Of a stretch of DNA of 64,000 nt, positions 24,198 to 32,272 are shown piece after piece. The position numbers were made by a program, and so were the translations under genes. Origin of the DNA: JACPVF01 sp964502095 (GTDB lineage: Bacteria > Chloroflexota > Anaerolineae > Anaerolineales > Villigracilaceae); contig CAZCUF010000002.1 in NCBI GenBank assembly GCA_964502095.1, positions 248,001 to 312,000 on the forward strand. Direction: 5' to 3'. Under the pieces are notes generated by a model. That model was not told the DNA's origin, did no database searches, and saw only the letters and a program-made list of their open reading frames with translations. The first letter of the stretch is position 1; every line of letters starts with the position of its first letter.

Positions 24198-24655
24198 TTG
24201 TTCTGCAAACGATATTGCTGGCGCACTTTGGCTTGTTCCATGCGCTGTTTCTCCGCCTTCGTCTTGGCGATCACCGCAGGCACCGCGACCGGTTTCCCGT
24301 CGTCGTCCAATGCCACATATACGAGATAGGCCGTGTTGGTGTGCGTCCGTTCGCCGGTGATGGGATTCTCGGCCTGCACCTGCACTTCGGCTTCCATGGA
24401 ACTTTTGCCGGTATAAGTTACTTCCGCGTTGAGCACCACCAGGTCGCCGATGCGGATGGGCTGGCGAAATACCATCGAGTCGATGGCAACAGTAACCACT
24501 TTTCGTTGCGAGTGACGCATACAGGCCAGGGCGCCGGCTTCGTCCACCAATTTCATGATCCAGCCGCCGTGAACATTGCCGAGCAGGTTGGCGTGTTCCA
24601 GATTCATCAGTTGTGAGATTTGAACACGGGAGGCGCTCATGGGTTTCGACTGCAT
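24194..24655 (-). CDS. Acyl-CoA thioesterase (hotdog fold, YciA/BFIT-like)
   Basis: A 153-aa single hotdog domain. NVHGGWIMKLVDEAGALACMRH contains the motif around the catalytic Asp, followed by RKVVTVAIDSMVFRQPIRIGDLV and VYVALDDDGKPVAVP, all typical of acyl-CoA hydrolases. It cleaves acyl-CoA to free acid and CoA. The ATG at 24655 or the in-frame ATG at 24640 (MSASRVQ) may be the start; neither has a clear ribosome site. It is last in a minus-strand row that begins at 28,693. Chain-length preference is unknown. Confidence 0.88.
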   Translation of the reverse strand: MQSKPMSASRVQISQLMNLEHANLLGNVHGGWIMKLVDEAGALACMRHSQRKVVTVAIDSMVFRQPIRIGDLVVLNAEVTYTGKSSMEAEVQVQAENPITGERTHTNTAYLVYVALDDDGKPVAVPAVIAKTKAEKQRMEQAKVRQQYRLQNK

Positions 24656-24665
24656 GGGCTGATGG

Positions 24666-25046
24666 TCAATCCAAATCTTCGCGCAATTCGCCCGTATCGA
24701 GCGCGTGCAGGCGTTCGGGTTCTTCCACGAGAACGTCCACAGTGCTGTAAGTCAATTCGCTCATCAGCGGCGCGAGTGGTACTGTTGCAGGCGGGGAAAA
24801 CCTCTCGGGTTGCGGCGGCGGCTTGAGGTAGGGTTTGAGCGTGCTTGTCGTCCGCTTGCGAAGGACGCGCGGGTCGTTCGATAAATATCCAACGTAGTTA
24901 CCCAGCACCGAATAAACCTCGCGCTTGGGCGTTACCCATCCGATCCAATCGCCGGTTCGGTTGAATAAATATGGATACACCAAAAAGGCGTCCACATCGC
25001 CTTTGGAGTTGTAAATGGGGATAACGGTCTTATGCGCGGTGTTCAT
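24666..25046 (-). CDS. Conserved hypothetical protein
   Basis: A 126-aa soluble protein. The first 75 residues look like a small beta-rich domain, with DWIGWVTPKREVYSVLGNYV and DDPRVLRKR-like SNDPRVLRKRTTST; the rest is proline-rich and then acidic (EEPERLHALDTGELREDLD). I do not recognise a named family. It lies between the GtrA gene (12 nt upstream) and the thioesterase gene (10 nt downstream), so it is probably co-transcribed with both. Confidence 0.65.
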   Translation of the reverse strand: MNTAHKTVIPIYNSKGDVDAFLVYPYLFNRTGDWIGWVTPKREVYSVLGNYVGYLSNDPRVLRKRTTSTLKPYLKPPPQPERFSPPATVPLAPLMSELTYSTVDVLVEEPERLHALDTGELREDLD

Positions 25047-25058
25047 AGCCGGAACGGA

Positions 25059-25511
25059 TTAATCAACGTCATTATACGTCCAATTACGATTTACGAAAAA
25101 ATTCCATAACATAACCGTGCCAACCGCCACCGCGAGCGTGCCGTTTCTGGCCAGAAACTCTGCCGAGGATGCGCCAAGTTGTGCAAAGCTGTTGAACGCG
25201 CTCAATATGGGTGGCTCGAGGAAATGCAGAATCGGGATGCGAATCAAAACGCCGGCTGAGTTGACGAGAAAGAACATCCCAAGCTGATAGATCACCGGAC
25301 GCGAACGCGATTCGGGATAAGTCCAATGGCGATTCCAGATGAAGTTGCTGATAACCGCGCAGATGAATGAAATCGTTCCCGCGTAGACGAGGGACATGTT
25401 CAGCCAATGCGTGAGCAGATTCATCACCCCGAAGTCGATCGTTGCGCCGATGGCGCCGACGAATGCAAAACGGATGAAACGAGTCCGTTCTTTCGCGTTC
25501 GTGAGGATCAT
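25059..25511 (-). CDS. GtrA-family membrane protein
   Basis: A 150-aa protein with four hydrophobic helices in the GtrA pattern: FIRFAFVGAIGATIDFGVMNLL, then FICAVISNFIWNRHWTYPESR, and the closing MLWNFFVNRNWTY. GtrA proteins are thought to assist transfer of polyprenyl-linked sugars across the membrane for O-antigen, teichoic acid or arabinogalactan decoration. Its start overlaps the UDP-glucuronate decarboxylase stop by 4 nt, linking sugar supply and sugar flipping. Confidence 0.9.
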   Translation of the reverse strand: MILTNAKERTRFIRFAFVGAIGATIDFGVMNLLTHWLNMSLVYAGTISFICAVISNFIWNRHWTYPESRSRPVIYQLGMFFLVNSAGVLIRIPILHFLEPPILSAFNSFAQLGASSAEFLARNGTLAVAVGTVMLWNFFVNRNWTYNDVD

Positions 25512-26467
25512 GCCAGCCCTAATTTTCCTTTGAAATATGGAATTGTTTTGCTCAGCCCTTCTTCCAGGCTGACGCGCGGCTCCCAGCGCAAAAGTTCGCG
25601 TGCCCGCGTGATATCCGGCTGGCGGCGCTGTGGATCGCGTTCACTGCGCGCGTTCGCCACGAAAGTGATGCCGGCCTTGTTCTGCGTGATGCGGTTGATG
25701 GTTTCTGCAAATTGGAGGATCGTCATTTCGATGGGGTTGCCAATGTTGACCGGCATGTGTTCTTCGGAATACAGCAGGCGCACGATGCCCTCGATCAAAT
25801 CGTCCACAAAACAAAAGGAGCGCGTTTGCAGGCCGTCGCCATAAACGGTGAGGGGCTGACCGAGCAATGCCTGCTTGAGGAGGTTGGGTAACGCGCGGCC
25901 ATCTTCCAGGTCCATGCGCGGGCCGTATGTGTTGAAAATACGCACGATGCGCGTGTTCAGGTTGTGGAAGCGGTGATAAGCCATTGTCAGCGATTCGGCG
26001 AATCGTTTGGCTTCGTCGTACACGGCGCGCGCGCCCACCGGATCGACATTGCCCGGGTAAGTTTCCACTTGCGGGTGAACTTCCGGATCACCGTAGATTT
26101 CGCTGGTGGAAGCCAGCAGAAAGCGCGCCTTGAATTCTCGCGCTACGCCCAGACAGTTATGCGTACCCAGTGCGCCGGCTTTCATGGTTTGAATGGGGAG
26201 ATTGAAATAGCCCGACGGCGAATTGGGATTGGGGCTGGCGGGAGATGCAAAATGCAGTACCGCGTCCACTTTGCCGCGCACAAAAATATAATTTGATACG
26301 TCGTGACGGAAGAAAGAGAATCTCTGGTTGGCCATCAGGTGCGCGATGTTTTCGGGATTCCCCGTAATGAAATTATCCAGGCCGATCACTTCATGATCTT
26401 CGGATAAAAGGCGGTCACAAAGATGAGAGCCGAGAAAGCCCGCGGCCCCTGTAATTAGAATTCGCAT
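25508..26467 (-). CDS. UDP-glucuronate decarboxylase-like NAD-dependent sugar epimerase (UXS)
   Basis: A 319-aa short-chain dehydrogenase. It has the NAD motif GAAGFLGSH (residues 7-15), LHFASPASP, the catalytic TSE triplet (121-123) and Y150/K154 in YDEAKRFAES. TSE plus YDEAKR and the PRMDLEDGRALPN segment are typical of UXS, which makes UDP-xylose from UDP-glucuronate. The ATG at 26467 has GAGGAA 7 nt upstream and gives MRILITGAAGFLG at the very N-terminus; the frame reaching 26497 is rejected. It overlaps gtrA by 4 nt. A 4,6-dehydratase role is less likely. Confidence 0.88.
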   Translation of the reverse strand: MRILITGAAGFLGSHLCDRLLSEDHEVIGLDNFITGNPENIAHLMANQRFSFFRHDVSNYIFVRGKVDAVLHFASPASPNPNSPSGYFNLPIQTMKAGALGTHNCLGVAREFKARFLLASTSEIYGDPEVHPQVETYPGNVDPVGARAVYDEAKRFAESLTMAYHRFHNLNTRIVRIFNTYGPRMDLEDGRALPNLLKQALLGQPLTVYGDGLQTRSFCFVDDLIEGIVRLLYSEEHMPVNIGNPIEMTILQFAETINRITQNKAGITFVANARSERDPQRRQPDITRARELLRWEPRVSLEEGLSKTIPYFKGKLGLA

Positions 26468-26520
26468 GTTTTCCTCATTTATTTGCTGGCCGGACAATTA
26501 TATTCGAGTGCGGAGAGAAA

Positions 26521-28107
26521 TTATTTCCAATCGATCACGCTGATTAATCCGTCGCCAGTGACTTGAAAAGATTGGCCGCTCCCGCTGTCCACCAGCCACA
26601 GATTACCTTGATAGACCACCGCGAGGAAATCACCCGTTTGGCCCGGGATCGGCTTCGGCGACCAGACGGGAGTCTGCGGCTCGATCCCGCCCGAATCCTG
26701 CGGAGGGAACAAGGCGAGTCGATTCGATCCGTCGCGGTCCATGATCATCAGGCGATAACGGCTGGTTTCGCTCTGATCGGGAAAGATGGCCTGCAGGTAC
26801 GCGACTTGATAGACCTTTTCCGTTCCGCTTTGACGAAGCGGCGAGGCGGACGGATAACTGAACATACCGGTCTGTTGAATCATCGGCGCGCTGACTTTAT
26901 TCTGGAGTGAAACGGCGGAGAGATCGAAGTAGGGCGATTCGTCGTCCGAGACGGGAGCGGGCGCGGGCGCGTGTGTCGCGACGAATATCGTCTCTCCATC
27001 CGAGCCCCAGGCAATGGCCGGCACCCAGGCCCAGTCGCTGTGCGTATTATAGGGCGTGATGTCCATCAGGGGTTTGAGGTAGCCGCCATCCTGATCGACC
27101 AGGCCGATTCCATCGGGGCGCGCATAAGCCAAACGGCCATCCGCGGAGTAAACGAACGACATGCCCCACCAGCCATACACGCCGCCGCTGTTGGCGTCCA
27201 ACACTTTACGCGGCGATCCGCCGGCCGTGACGCTCACGCGCCAAAGATCGTTATTGGCCTGCCAGCCGGGCGCGGTGCCGCGCGGTTCGACGGTCGAGTA
27301 TGCAATCGAATTTGTTCCGGGAATCCACGCCGCGAAGTGGACCACGTTATACGCGCCGAGCCATTGCGGTTTGGGTGTGGTGTTCATCACGCGTACGACC
27401 CAAAGCGTATTGATCTCCTGATCGGCGGGTTTCTTCGATTTACGCGTAAAGATCAAATATTGACTGTCCGGCGAGAGCGAGAAAATCCTTCCATCCAGAT
27501 CGCCCGTGCTGACGATCAAACGGCGGTTGGCCGTCGAGCCGTCCATGATCCACGCGTTGCCGCCTGCCAGATAGGCCAGCACGCCGGGGATGGTGAGAGG
27601 CGTGAACGATGTCTGCGCGCCGACCATGGTGATTTCCGGTACTGCCTCTTGCAGGACAACAGTCTTGACCACGGTTTTACTGACCTCGACTCCATCTTCG
27701 AGCAGGCGCCGATAAGTCACCTCCTGCTTTCCATTGACTCCCGCCTGGACGAGGCGCGTTTCACCTTCTGCCAATGTTTCATTGCGGACGGTTTGATGAT
27801 CGAATGGAATGATGACCGTCTCAGCTTGAAATTCATCCTTGACGCGCACCAACTTGACGCTGTCGCCATTGCTGAGGACGGTATAGAATGGCGGATCGGC
27901 TTTGTCGAGTTCGCCGGGAGCGAAGCCGGCTTGCTGTAACGCTTGCAATACAGTGCTTCCCGCACTGACGCGCGCCTCGTGCGTACCGCCGTCTGCGGTG
28001 ACGGAGATGGTGATCTCGCCGCCGAATTGGGGAGAACGGCAACCCGCTGTCAGCAAAACAAATGCTGTGAGTACGGTCAGCAGTTTGAGGAGGCGATTGA
28101 AGCGCAT
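26521..28107 (-). CDS. Lipoprotein with ubiquitin-like/DUF348, G5 and TolB-like propeller regions
   Basis: A 528-aa lipoprotein (lipobox LTAGC, about Cys23). A small beta domain (ITISVTADGGTHEARVSAGS, about 30-95) is followed by a G5 domain (ETLAEGETRLVQAGVNGKQEV and YRRLLEDGVEVSK, about 110-175). The remainder is a repeat-containing beta-propeller: WIMDGSTANRRLIVSTG, RIFSLSPDSQYLIFTRK, GRLAYARPDGIGLVD, IAWGSDGETIFVATHA. G5 domains are linked to sugar or peptidoglycan binding, and TolB-like propellers to protein contacts. A role at the cell surface is inferred. On the minus strand TTATAC lies 8 nt before the ATG. Confidence 0.8.
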   Translation of the reverse strand: MRFNRLLKLLTVLTAFVLLTAGCRSPQFGGEITISVTADGGTHEARVSAGSTVLQALQQAGFAPGELDKADPPFYTVLSNGDSVKLVRVKDEFQAETVIIPFDHQTVRNETLAEGETRLVQAGVNGKQEVTYRRLLEDGVEVSKTVVKTVVLQEAVPEITMVGAQTSFTPLTIPGVLAYLAGGNAWIMDGSTANRRLIVSTGDLDGRIFSLSPDSQYLIFTRKSKKPADQEINTLWVVRVMNTTPKPQWLGAYNVVHFAAWIPGTNSIAYSTVEPRGTAPGWQANNDLWRVSVTAGGSPRKVLDANSGGVYGWWGMSFVYSADGRLAYARPDGIGLVDQDGGYLKPLMDITPYNTHSDWAWVPAIAWGSDGETIFVATHAPAPAPVSDDESPYFDLSAVSLQNKVSAPMIQQTGMFSYPSASPLRQSGTEKVYQVAYLQAIFPDQSETSRYRLMIMDRDGSNRLALFPPQDSGGIEPQTPVWSPKPIPGQTGDFLAVVYQGNLWLVDSGSGQSFQVTGDGLISVIDWK

Positions 28108-28129
28108 GTCCTGCGGTATAATCCAGCCG

Positions 28130-28693
28130 CTATTTGATTCGGCCAGTCAGAGTCATCGTGCCGTTGGCGATGTTGATACTGTCGAGTCGGAAGCCGGTTG
28201 CGACCGGGCCAAGCGAGCCGGTATAGGCTTCGCTGATGATCGAGCTGATGGCGTCATTCAAACCTGCGGGCGCAGGCCATGGGCCGAAATCTGCAGAGAT
28301 CACTTCGATCTTGGGTTTACCGTTTTCGTCCACGGTGACGCTGGTAAAGATGGCAACATTGGCTTCGAACCAGCCGCGCTGTACCTTCCCGAAAAGTTGT
28401 AATTGACCGTCGCGCAGGAACACTTGCGGATCGGTCATCAATGGATCGACCTGGGATTGAAATTTATACGCCAGATATGACGTGAGTTGAGACTCGTTGA
28501 ACTGAAGTGTGACCACGCCTGTGGCCGCACCGGCCGCGATGACCTGCTTGACTTCATCCTGAATGCTTTGCGCGGCTTCGCTGGAAACCGGAATGGTCTG
28601 CGACGGATAATCCGGCCCGCCGATGGAAATCGTGCAAGCCAGCGAAGTAAGTATTAGAGCGGATAGGAAAATTGGGAATGCGATTCTCTTCAT
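28130..28693 (-). CDS. Lipoprotein, unknown
   Basis: A 187-aa protein with a signal sequence and lipobox SLAC (Cys20). The mature part begins with a helix of charged residues (SEAAQSIQDEVKQVIAAGAA), followed by alternating strands such as VVTLQFNESQLTSYLAYKFQ and DGQLQLFGKVQRG. Such a pattern resembles lipid-binding tubular folds (DUF2993/YpmS-like), but I cannot assign it. It lies 22 nt upstream of the larger lipoprotein gene on the same strand and is divergent from scpB. Confidence 0.7.
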   Translation of the reverse strand: MKRIAFPIFLSALILTSLACTISIGGPDYPSQTIPVSSEAAQSIQDEVKQVIAAGAATGVVTLQFNESQLTSYLAYKFQSQVDPLMTDPQVFLRDGQLQLFGKVQRGWFEANVAIFTSVTVDENGKPKIEVISADFGPWPAPAGLNDAISSIISEAYTGSLGPVATGFRLDSINIANGTMTLTGRIK

Positions 28694-28729
28694 TTTTACT
28701 TTCGATTTTTGAACGGGAGCAATTATAGC

Positions 28730-29293
28730 ATGAGCGACTCGCCTGATCTCGACCTGCCCCTGGCGGTCAAACTCGAAGCGCTATTATTCGTCGCGGCAGA
28801 GCCGGCCGCGCTGGCACAACTGGCAACCGCGCTGGATGTGACGACTTCCGTGATCGAACGCGGCCTGCTGGAACTGGACGAATCGCTCCGCGCCCGCGGC
28901 CTGCGTTTACAGCGGCACGCCGGACGCGTCCAATTAACTACCGCGCCCGAACTGACAGAGATCGTCGAGCGTTTTCTTGGGCTGGAGGCAGTCACTCATC
29001 TTGGCCGCGCCGCGTTGGAGACGCTGGCGATTATTGCCTATCAACAGCCTTGTACGCGTCCGCAGATCGACTCGATCCGCGGCGTGAACAGTGAGAGCAT
29101 GTTGAAGAGCCTGTTGACCAAGGGCTTGATTCAAGAAACCGGCCGCGCCGAAGGGCCTGGCCGCCCGATTTTATATTCGACTTCGCCGGAATTTCTACAG
29201 CACTTCGGCCTAAATTCCATTTTGGAGCTCCCGCCGTTGGCAATGCCCGAAGCGGAGAACGCGAACGAACCTAACGAACTGCTGAAAGGTTGA
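28730..29293 (+). CDS. scpB: Segregation and condensation protein ScpB
   Basis: A 187-aa winged-helix kleisin partner that, with ScpA and SMC, forms the bacterial condensin for chromosome segregation. Hallmarks are LPLAVKLEALLFVAAEPAALAQLA near the start, ETLAIIAYQQPCTRPQIDSIRGVNSE and LLTKGLIQETGRAEGPGRPILYSTSPEFLQHFGL. Length is normal. The ATG at 28730 directly follows TTATAGC and has GGGAGC about 9 nt before it; an upstream TTG is rejected. scpA and smc are not in the window. Confidence 0.93.
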   Translation: MSDSPDLDLPLAVKLEALLFVAAEPAALAQLATALDVTTSVIERGLLELDESLRARGLRLQRHAGRVQLTTAPELTEIVERFLGLEAVTHLGRAALETLAIIAYQQPCTRPQIDSIRGVNSESMLKSLLTKGLIQETGRAEGPGRPILYSTSPEFLQHFGLNSILELPPLAMPEAENANEPNELLKG

Positions 29294-30796
29294 TCAAGCG
29301 CGTTTATTCAGGGGGATCGGCGGCTGTTCAAGATAGTCAACGATGTCCTGATAGGTTTTTATCTTTCCGCGCAATTCAGCCACCGCTTCAGCTCCCAGAT
29401 GTTTGACGCCGGCGCGTCGGCTGGCTTCGCCCGCGATCAGGCTCAAATGCAGGTCGTTAGCGGGCATATTTAAGGACTCGTCGGACGAGTCAGGGTTGCA
29501 GGTTGCCTGAATATCGGGCCAGTTCGTAATCTTATTTTGTTCCGATTGTGTCAGCAGAAAGTCCAGAGTGGGCGCGTGTTGAATGCGCGGGCTGGGCAGA
29601 AACGGCGCGTTGAGATTCTTATCCATGTTCTTCCAATCGCGCAGTGTCGCGAGGATCGAAGTGTGATCGAGCGGAACGCTGGTCGGCGAACGAAAGACTG
29701 TCCCCGGTTGAATGTAGGATGAAACTACAATGGTCGGAATACGGACGCCGAATCGATTGAAGCGGAATCTGCCGTCGCGCGAAACCGGGCCGGGTAACGG
29801 CGCGGTCGAGCCGCCCGGCGGGGGAACGTGATCGTAACATCCGCCGTGTTCGTCGAAGGTGATGATCAACAGAATCTTGTCGCGATACGGGCTGTTTCTT
29901 ACTGCGGCATAGAGCCGCGCTAGAAATTGTTCACCGCGACAGACGTTGTGCGGCGGGTGATAATCTTCGGGATACGCGATCTGGCCCTTGAGTAGTGCCG
30001 GCTCGGGCTGGAAGCGCGGTTCGACGAAAGAGTAACCCGGCAATTGCGAGGATGGGTTTGTGCTTTTGCATGCATCTTCAAAGGTGCTGAAGTAATGAAA
30101 ATGAGTCTCGTAACCCCACAGTTTTGGAAATTGGATGTGCGTAAGGGAAGGCGTGTAATATGTGTTGCTGTAAACGCCCCATGAGATTCCCTGCTTCTCC
30201 ATGACGTTGAAAATGGTCTCGATATCGTACGGTTCGTATGTGTCGTTATTGATGTGCCCATCCGAACTTCCCGTGTGGACGAAGCCGCGGTTGGGCCAGG
30301 TTTGGCACGGCACGGACGCGAACCATCGGTCGCTGACCGCGAAACTGCGCGCCAACTGACTGAGTACTGGAACCTGCTCCGGGCTGTACGATTGCATGAT
30401 CTGTCCCGCTGATTGCACTCCGGCGATTCCCGTATAGTCTTTTAGGAACCCGCTCATGTTGGCGCGGTTAATGAACGGCAATGGATTGGGCGTCCCGAAA
30501 ATTTGCGTGGTCATATCGTTGAAGTCTTCGCCGGGATCCGGATCGGGGACGAGAAACGGATTGTTGTTTGGCGGCCAGGCTGAGGTTGGCAGGGAGGCGT
30601 AAATCGTTTGGTCGTTGAACTTGTTGCTGTAACGGTTGGCCGACAGCCCGTCAAAGAACGGCGTTGAATCCGACGGTAATACGTGCGGCGGCTGATTATC
30701 CTGGGCGGCGTAGAGCCAGCCCAGAAGATTATCGAAGGAGCGGTTCTCCATCATCGCAACGACTACATGTTCGATTTTGCTCATGAGAGATGTCAT
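29294..30796 (-). CDS. Phospholipase C / acid phosphatase-like enzyme without signal peptide
   Basis: A 500-aa enzyme of the PF04185 phosphoesterase family. It opens at once with IEHVVVAMMENRSFDNLLGW, the metal- and nucleophile-bearing start of the domain, then VSDRWFASVPCQTWPNRGFVHTGSSDGHI, and IITFDEHGGCYDHVPPP and VPLDHTSILATLRDW with the late metal ligands. Phospholipases C of this family normally carry a Tat signal and act outside; none is visible here even though AGGAGGAG stands right before the ATG at 30796. It abuts scpB tail to tail. Either it acts in the cytoplasm or export uses another route. Confidence 0.88.
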   Translation of the reverse strand: MTSLMSKIEHVVVAMMENRSFDNLLGWLYAAQDNQPPHVLPSDSTPFFDGLSANRYSNKFNDQTIYASLPTSAWPPNNNPFLVPDPDPGEDFNDMTTQIFGTPNPLPFINRANMSGFLKDYTGIAGVQSAGQIMQSYSPEQVPVLSQLARSFAVSDRWFASVPCQTWPNRGFVHTGSSDGHINNDTYEPYDIETIFNVMEKQGISWGVYSNTYYTPSLTHIQFPKLWGYETHFHYFSTFEDACKSTNPSSQLPGYSFVEPRFQPEPALLKGQIAYPEDYHPPHNVCRGEQFLARLYAAVRNSPYRDKILLIITFDEHGGCYDHVPPPGGSTAPLPGPVSRDGRFRFNRFGVRIPTIVVSSYIQPGTVFRSPTSVPLDHTSILATLRDWKNMDKNLNAPFLPSPRIQHAPTLDFLLTQSEQNKITNWPDIQATCNPDSSDESLNMPANDLHLSLIAGEASRRAGVKHLGAEAVAELRGKIKTYQDIVDYLEQPPIPLNKRA

Positions 30797-30904
30797 TGGC
30801 TCTCCTCCTGAAATCTGCTGAAAAACCTGTAAATAATAATGAGAGTAAAATACAGTGCGTTAATTATAGCATGTGGAAATTATTCATAAATTCGAGAGGC
30901 ATCT

Positions 30905-32200
30905 TTGGGAGATATCGCGCCCGGAAACGCTAAATCAGAAACTGCACCATCGCACGATCCGTATGCCGCCCTGCGCTATCGCGATTTTCGTCTGCTTTTT
31001 ACAGGACGATTCATTACGTCCTTTGGGAACCAGATGGTTTCGTTCGCGATCGGCTGGGAATTGTGGCTGCGCACCGACAACGAATTTGCGCTGGGGCTGG
31101 TCGGCCTGGTGCAGGTGATTCCGGTGATCTTGTTGTCTTTGCCTGCCGGCCATGTGGCAGACCGGTACAATCGCAAACGCATTGTGATCGTGACTCAAAT
31201 TCTGCTGGCCATTTGTTCGCTGGGGCTGGCAGCATTGTCGTTTACGCAGGGTCCGCTGACTTTGATCTACCTTTGCCTGCTGGGCATTGGGATCGCGCGC
31301 TCGTTCAATGACCCGGCCACCTCGACCCTTTTGCCTCAATCGGTGCCGCCGAATATATTTACCAGCGCGGCCACCTGGAGCAGTAGTTCGTGGCAGTTGG
31401 CGGCCATTATCGGCCCGGCAGTGGCGGGAGTGATCGTGGCCTTGCTCAACAATGTGACGATCATCTATGTGTTGGACGCGATTGGGGCGGGAATTTTTCT
31501 GGTGCTGATCATTATGTTCCGCGGGCGCGAGATAGCGCTTTCACATAAGGCCGCCACGCTCGAGTCGCTTTTAGAGGGGCTTCGCTTTATCCAGCGGACT
31601 AAAGTGATTCTGGCCGCCATCACTCTGGATATGTTCGCAGTTCTGCTCGGCGGCGCAGTGACTCTTTTGCCGGTGTACGCAACGGATATTCTTAAAGTTG
31701 GCGCGACGGGCCTGGGCATCATGCGCGCCGCGCCTTCCATCGGCGCATTGATCATGGCGGTGGCGCTGGCGCATCTGCCGCCGTTCAAGCAGGCGGGGCG
31801 GACGCTTCTTATCGCGGTGGCAGGTTTCGGACTCGCGACGATCGTGTTTGGATTGTCCACTTCATTCTGGCTGTCGGTGGTGATGCTGTTCCTGCTCGGC
31901 GGACTCGATAACATCAGTGTGGTCATTCGCAGTACGTTGATTCTGACGCGCACACCGGACGAAATGCGCGGGCGCACCTCGGCGGTCAATAGTATTTTTA
32001 TCGGCGCCTCGAACGAACTGGGCGGATTCGAATCCGGAAGCGTGGCCGCTTTGATCGGCCCGGTGCTTTCTGTTGTGGTGGGAGGCATCGGTACGATTTT
32101 GGTCGTTTTGGGAATCGCGAAGGTTTGGCCCGAACTGCCCGATATGAAAACGCTGGACGCACCCGAAATGGTTATCGAGGCCGGTTCGGAAGCCGGATGA
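30905..32200 (+). CDS. MFS transporter (EntS/MFS_3-like exporter)
   Basis: A 431-aa protein with 12 predicted membrane helices. ALRYRDFRLLFTGRFITSFGNQMVSFAIGW at the start and SLPAGHVADRYNRKRIVIVTQ (loop 2-3) mark the EntS-like MFS_3 group of proton-driven drug or siderophore exporters. The chosen TTG start at 30905 has GAGAGG 5 nt upstream and gives a product in phase with the conserved N-terminus. The C-terminal tail is short and acidic. It is divergent from the phospholipase gene and 72 nt upstream of the penicillin-binding protein gene. The substrate is unknown. Confidence 0.88.
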   Translation: MGDIAPGNAKSETAPSHDPYAALRYRDFRLLFTGRFITSFGNQMVSFAIGWELWLRTDNEFALGLVGLVQVIPVILLSLPAGHVADRYNRKRIVIVTQILLAICSLGLAALSFTQGPLTLIYLCLLGIGIARSFNDPATSTLLPQSVPPNIFTSAATWSSSSWQLAAIIGPAVAGVIVALLNNVTIIYVLDAIGAGIFLVLIIMFRGREIALSHKAATLESLLEGLRFIQRTKVILAAITLDMFAVLLGGAVTLLPVYATDILKVGATGLGIMRAAPSIGALIMAVALAHLPPFKQAGRTLLIAVAGFGLATIVFGLSTSFWLSVVMLFLLGGLDNISVVIRSTLILTRTPDEMRGRTSAVNSIFIGASNELGGFESGSVAALIGPVLSVVVGGIGTILVVLGIAKVWPELPDMKTLDAPEMVIEAGSEAG

Positions 32201-32260
32201 AATTTCTTCAGCGAGATGATGATTTAAAGCATCCACGTAGTCTCTTAAGTTATTTCGCGC

Positions 32261-32266
32261 TACAAT
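32261..32266 (+). promoter_or_regulatory. -10 box 6 nt before pbp start
   Basis: TACAAT at 32261-32266 is followed by six bases and a GTG start at 32273, with no ribosome site. The spacing fits a leaderless transcript. No good -35 is visible. Confidence 0.4.
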
Positions 32267-32272
32267 GCTGAA

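Noticed and set aside
26971..27939. 322-codon open frame on the plus strand
   Set aside because: Lies opposite the G5/propeller lipoprotein gene; Arg/His-rich composition typical of an antisense frame.
28716..28731. TTATAGC directly before the scpB ATG as a leaderless -10
   Set aside because: The box touches the start codon, leaving no room for a start site 6-8 nt downstream; same for the copy before the Nudix ATG.
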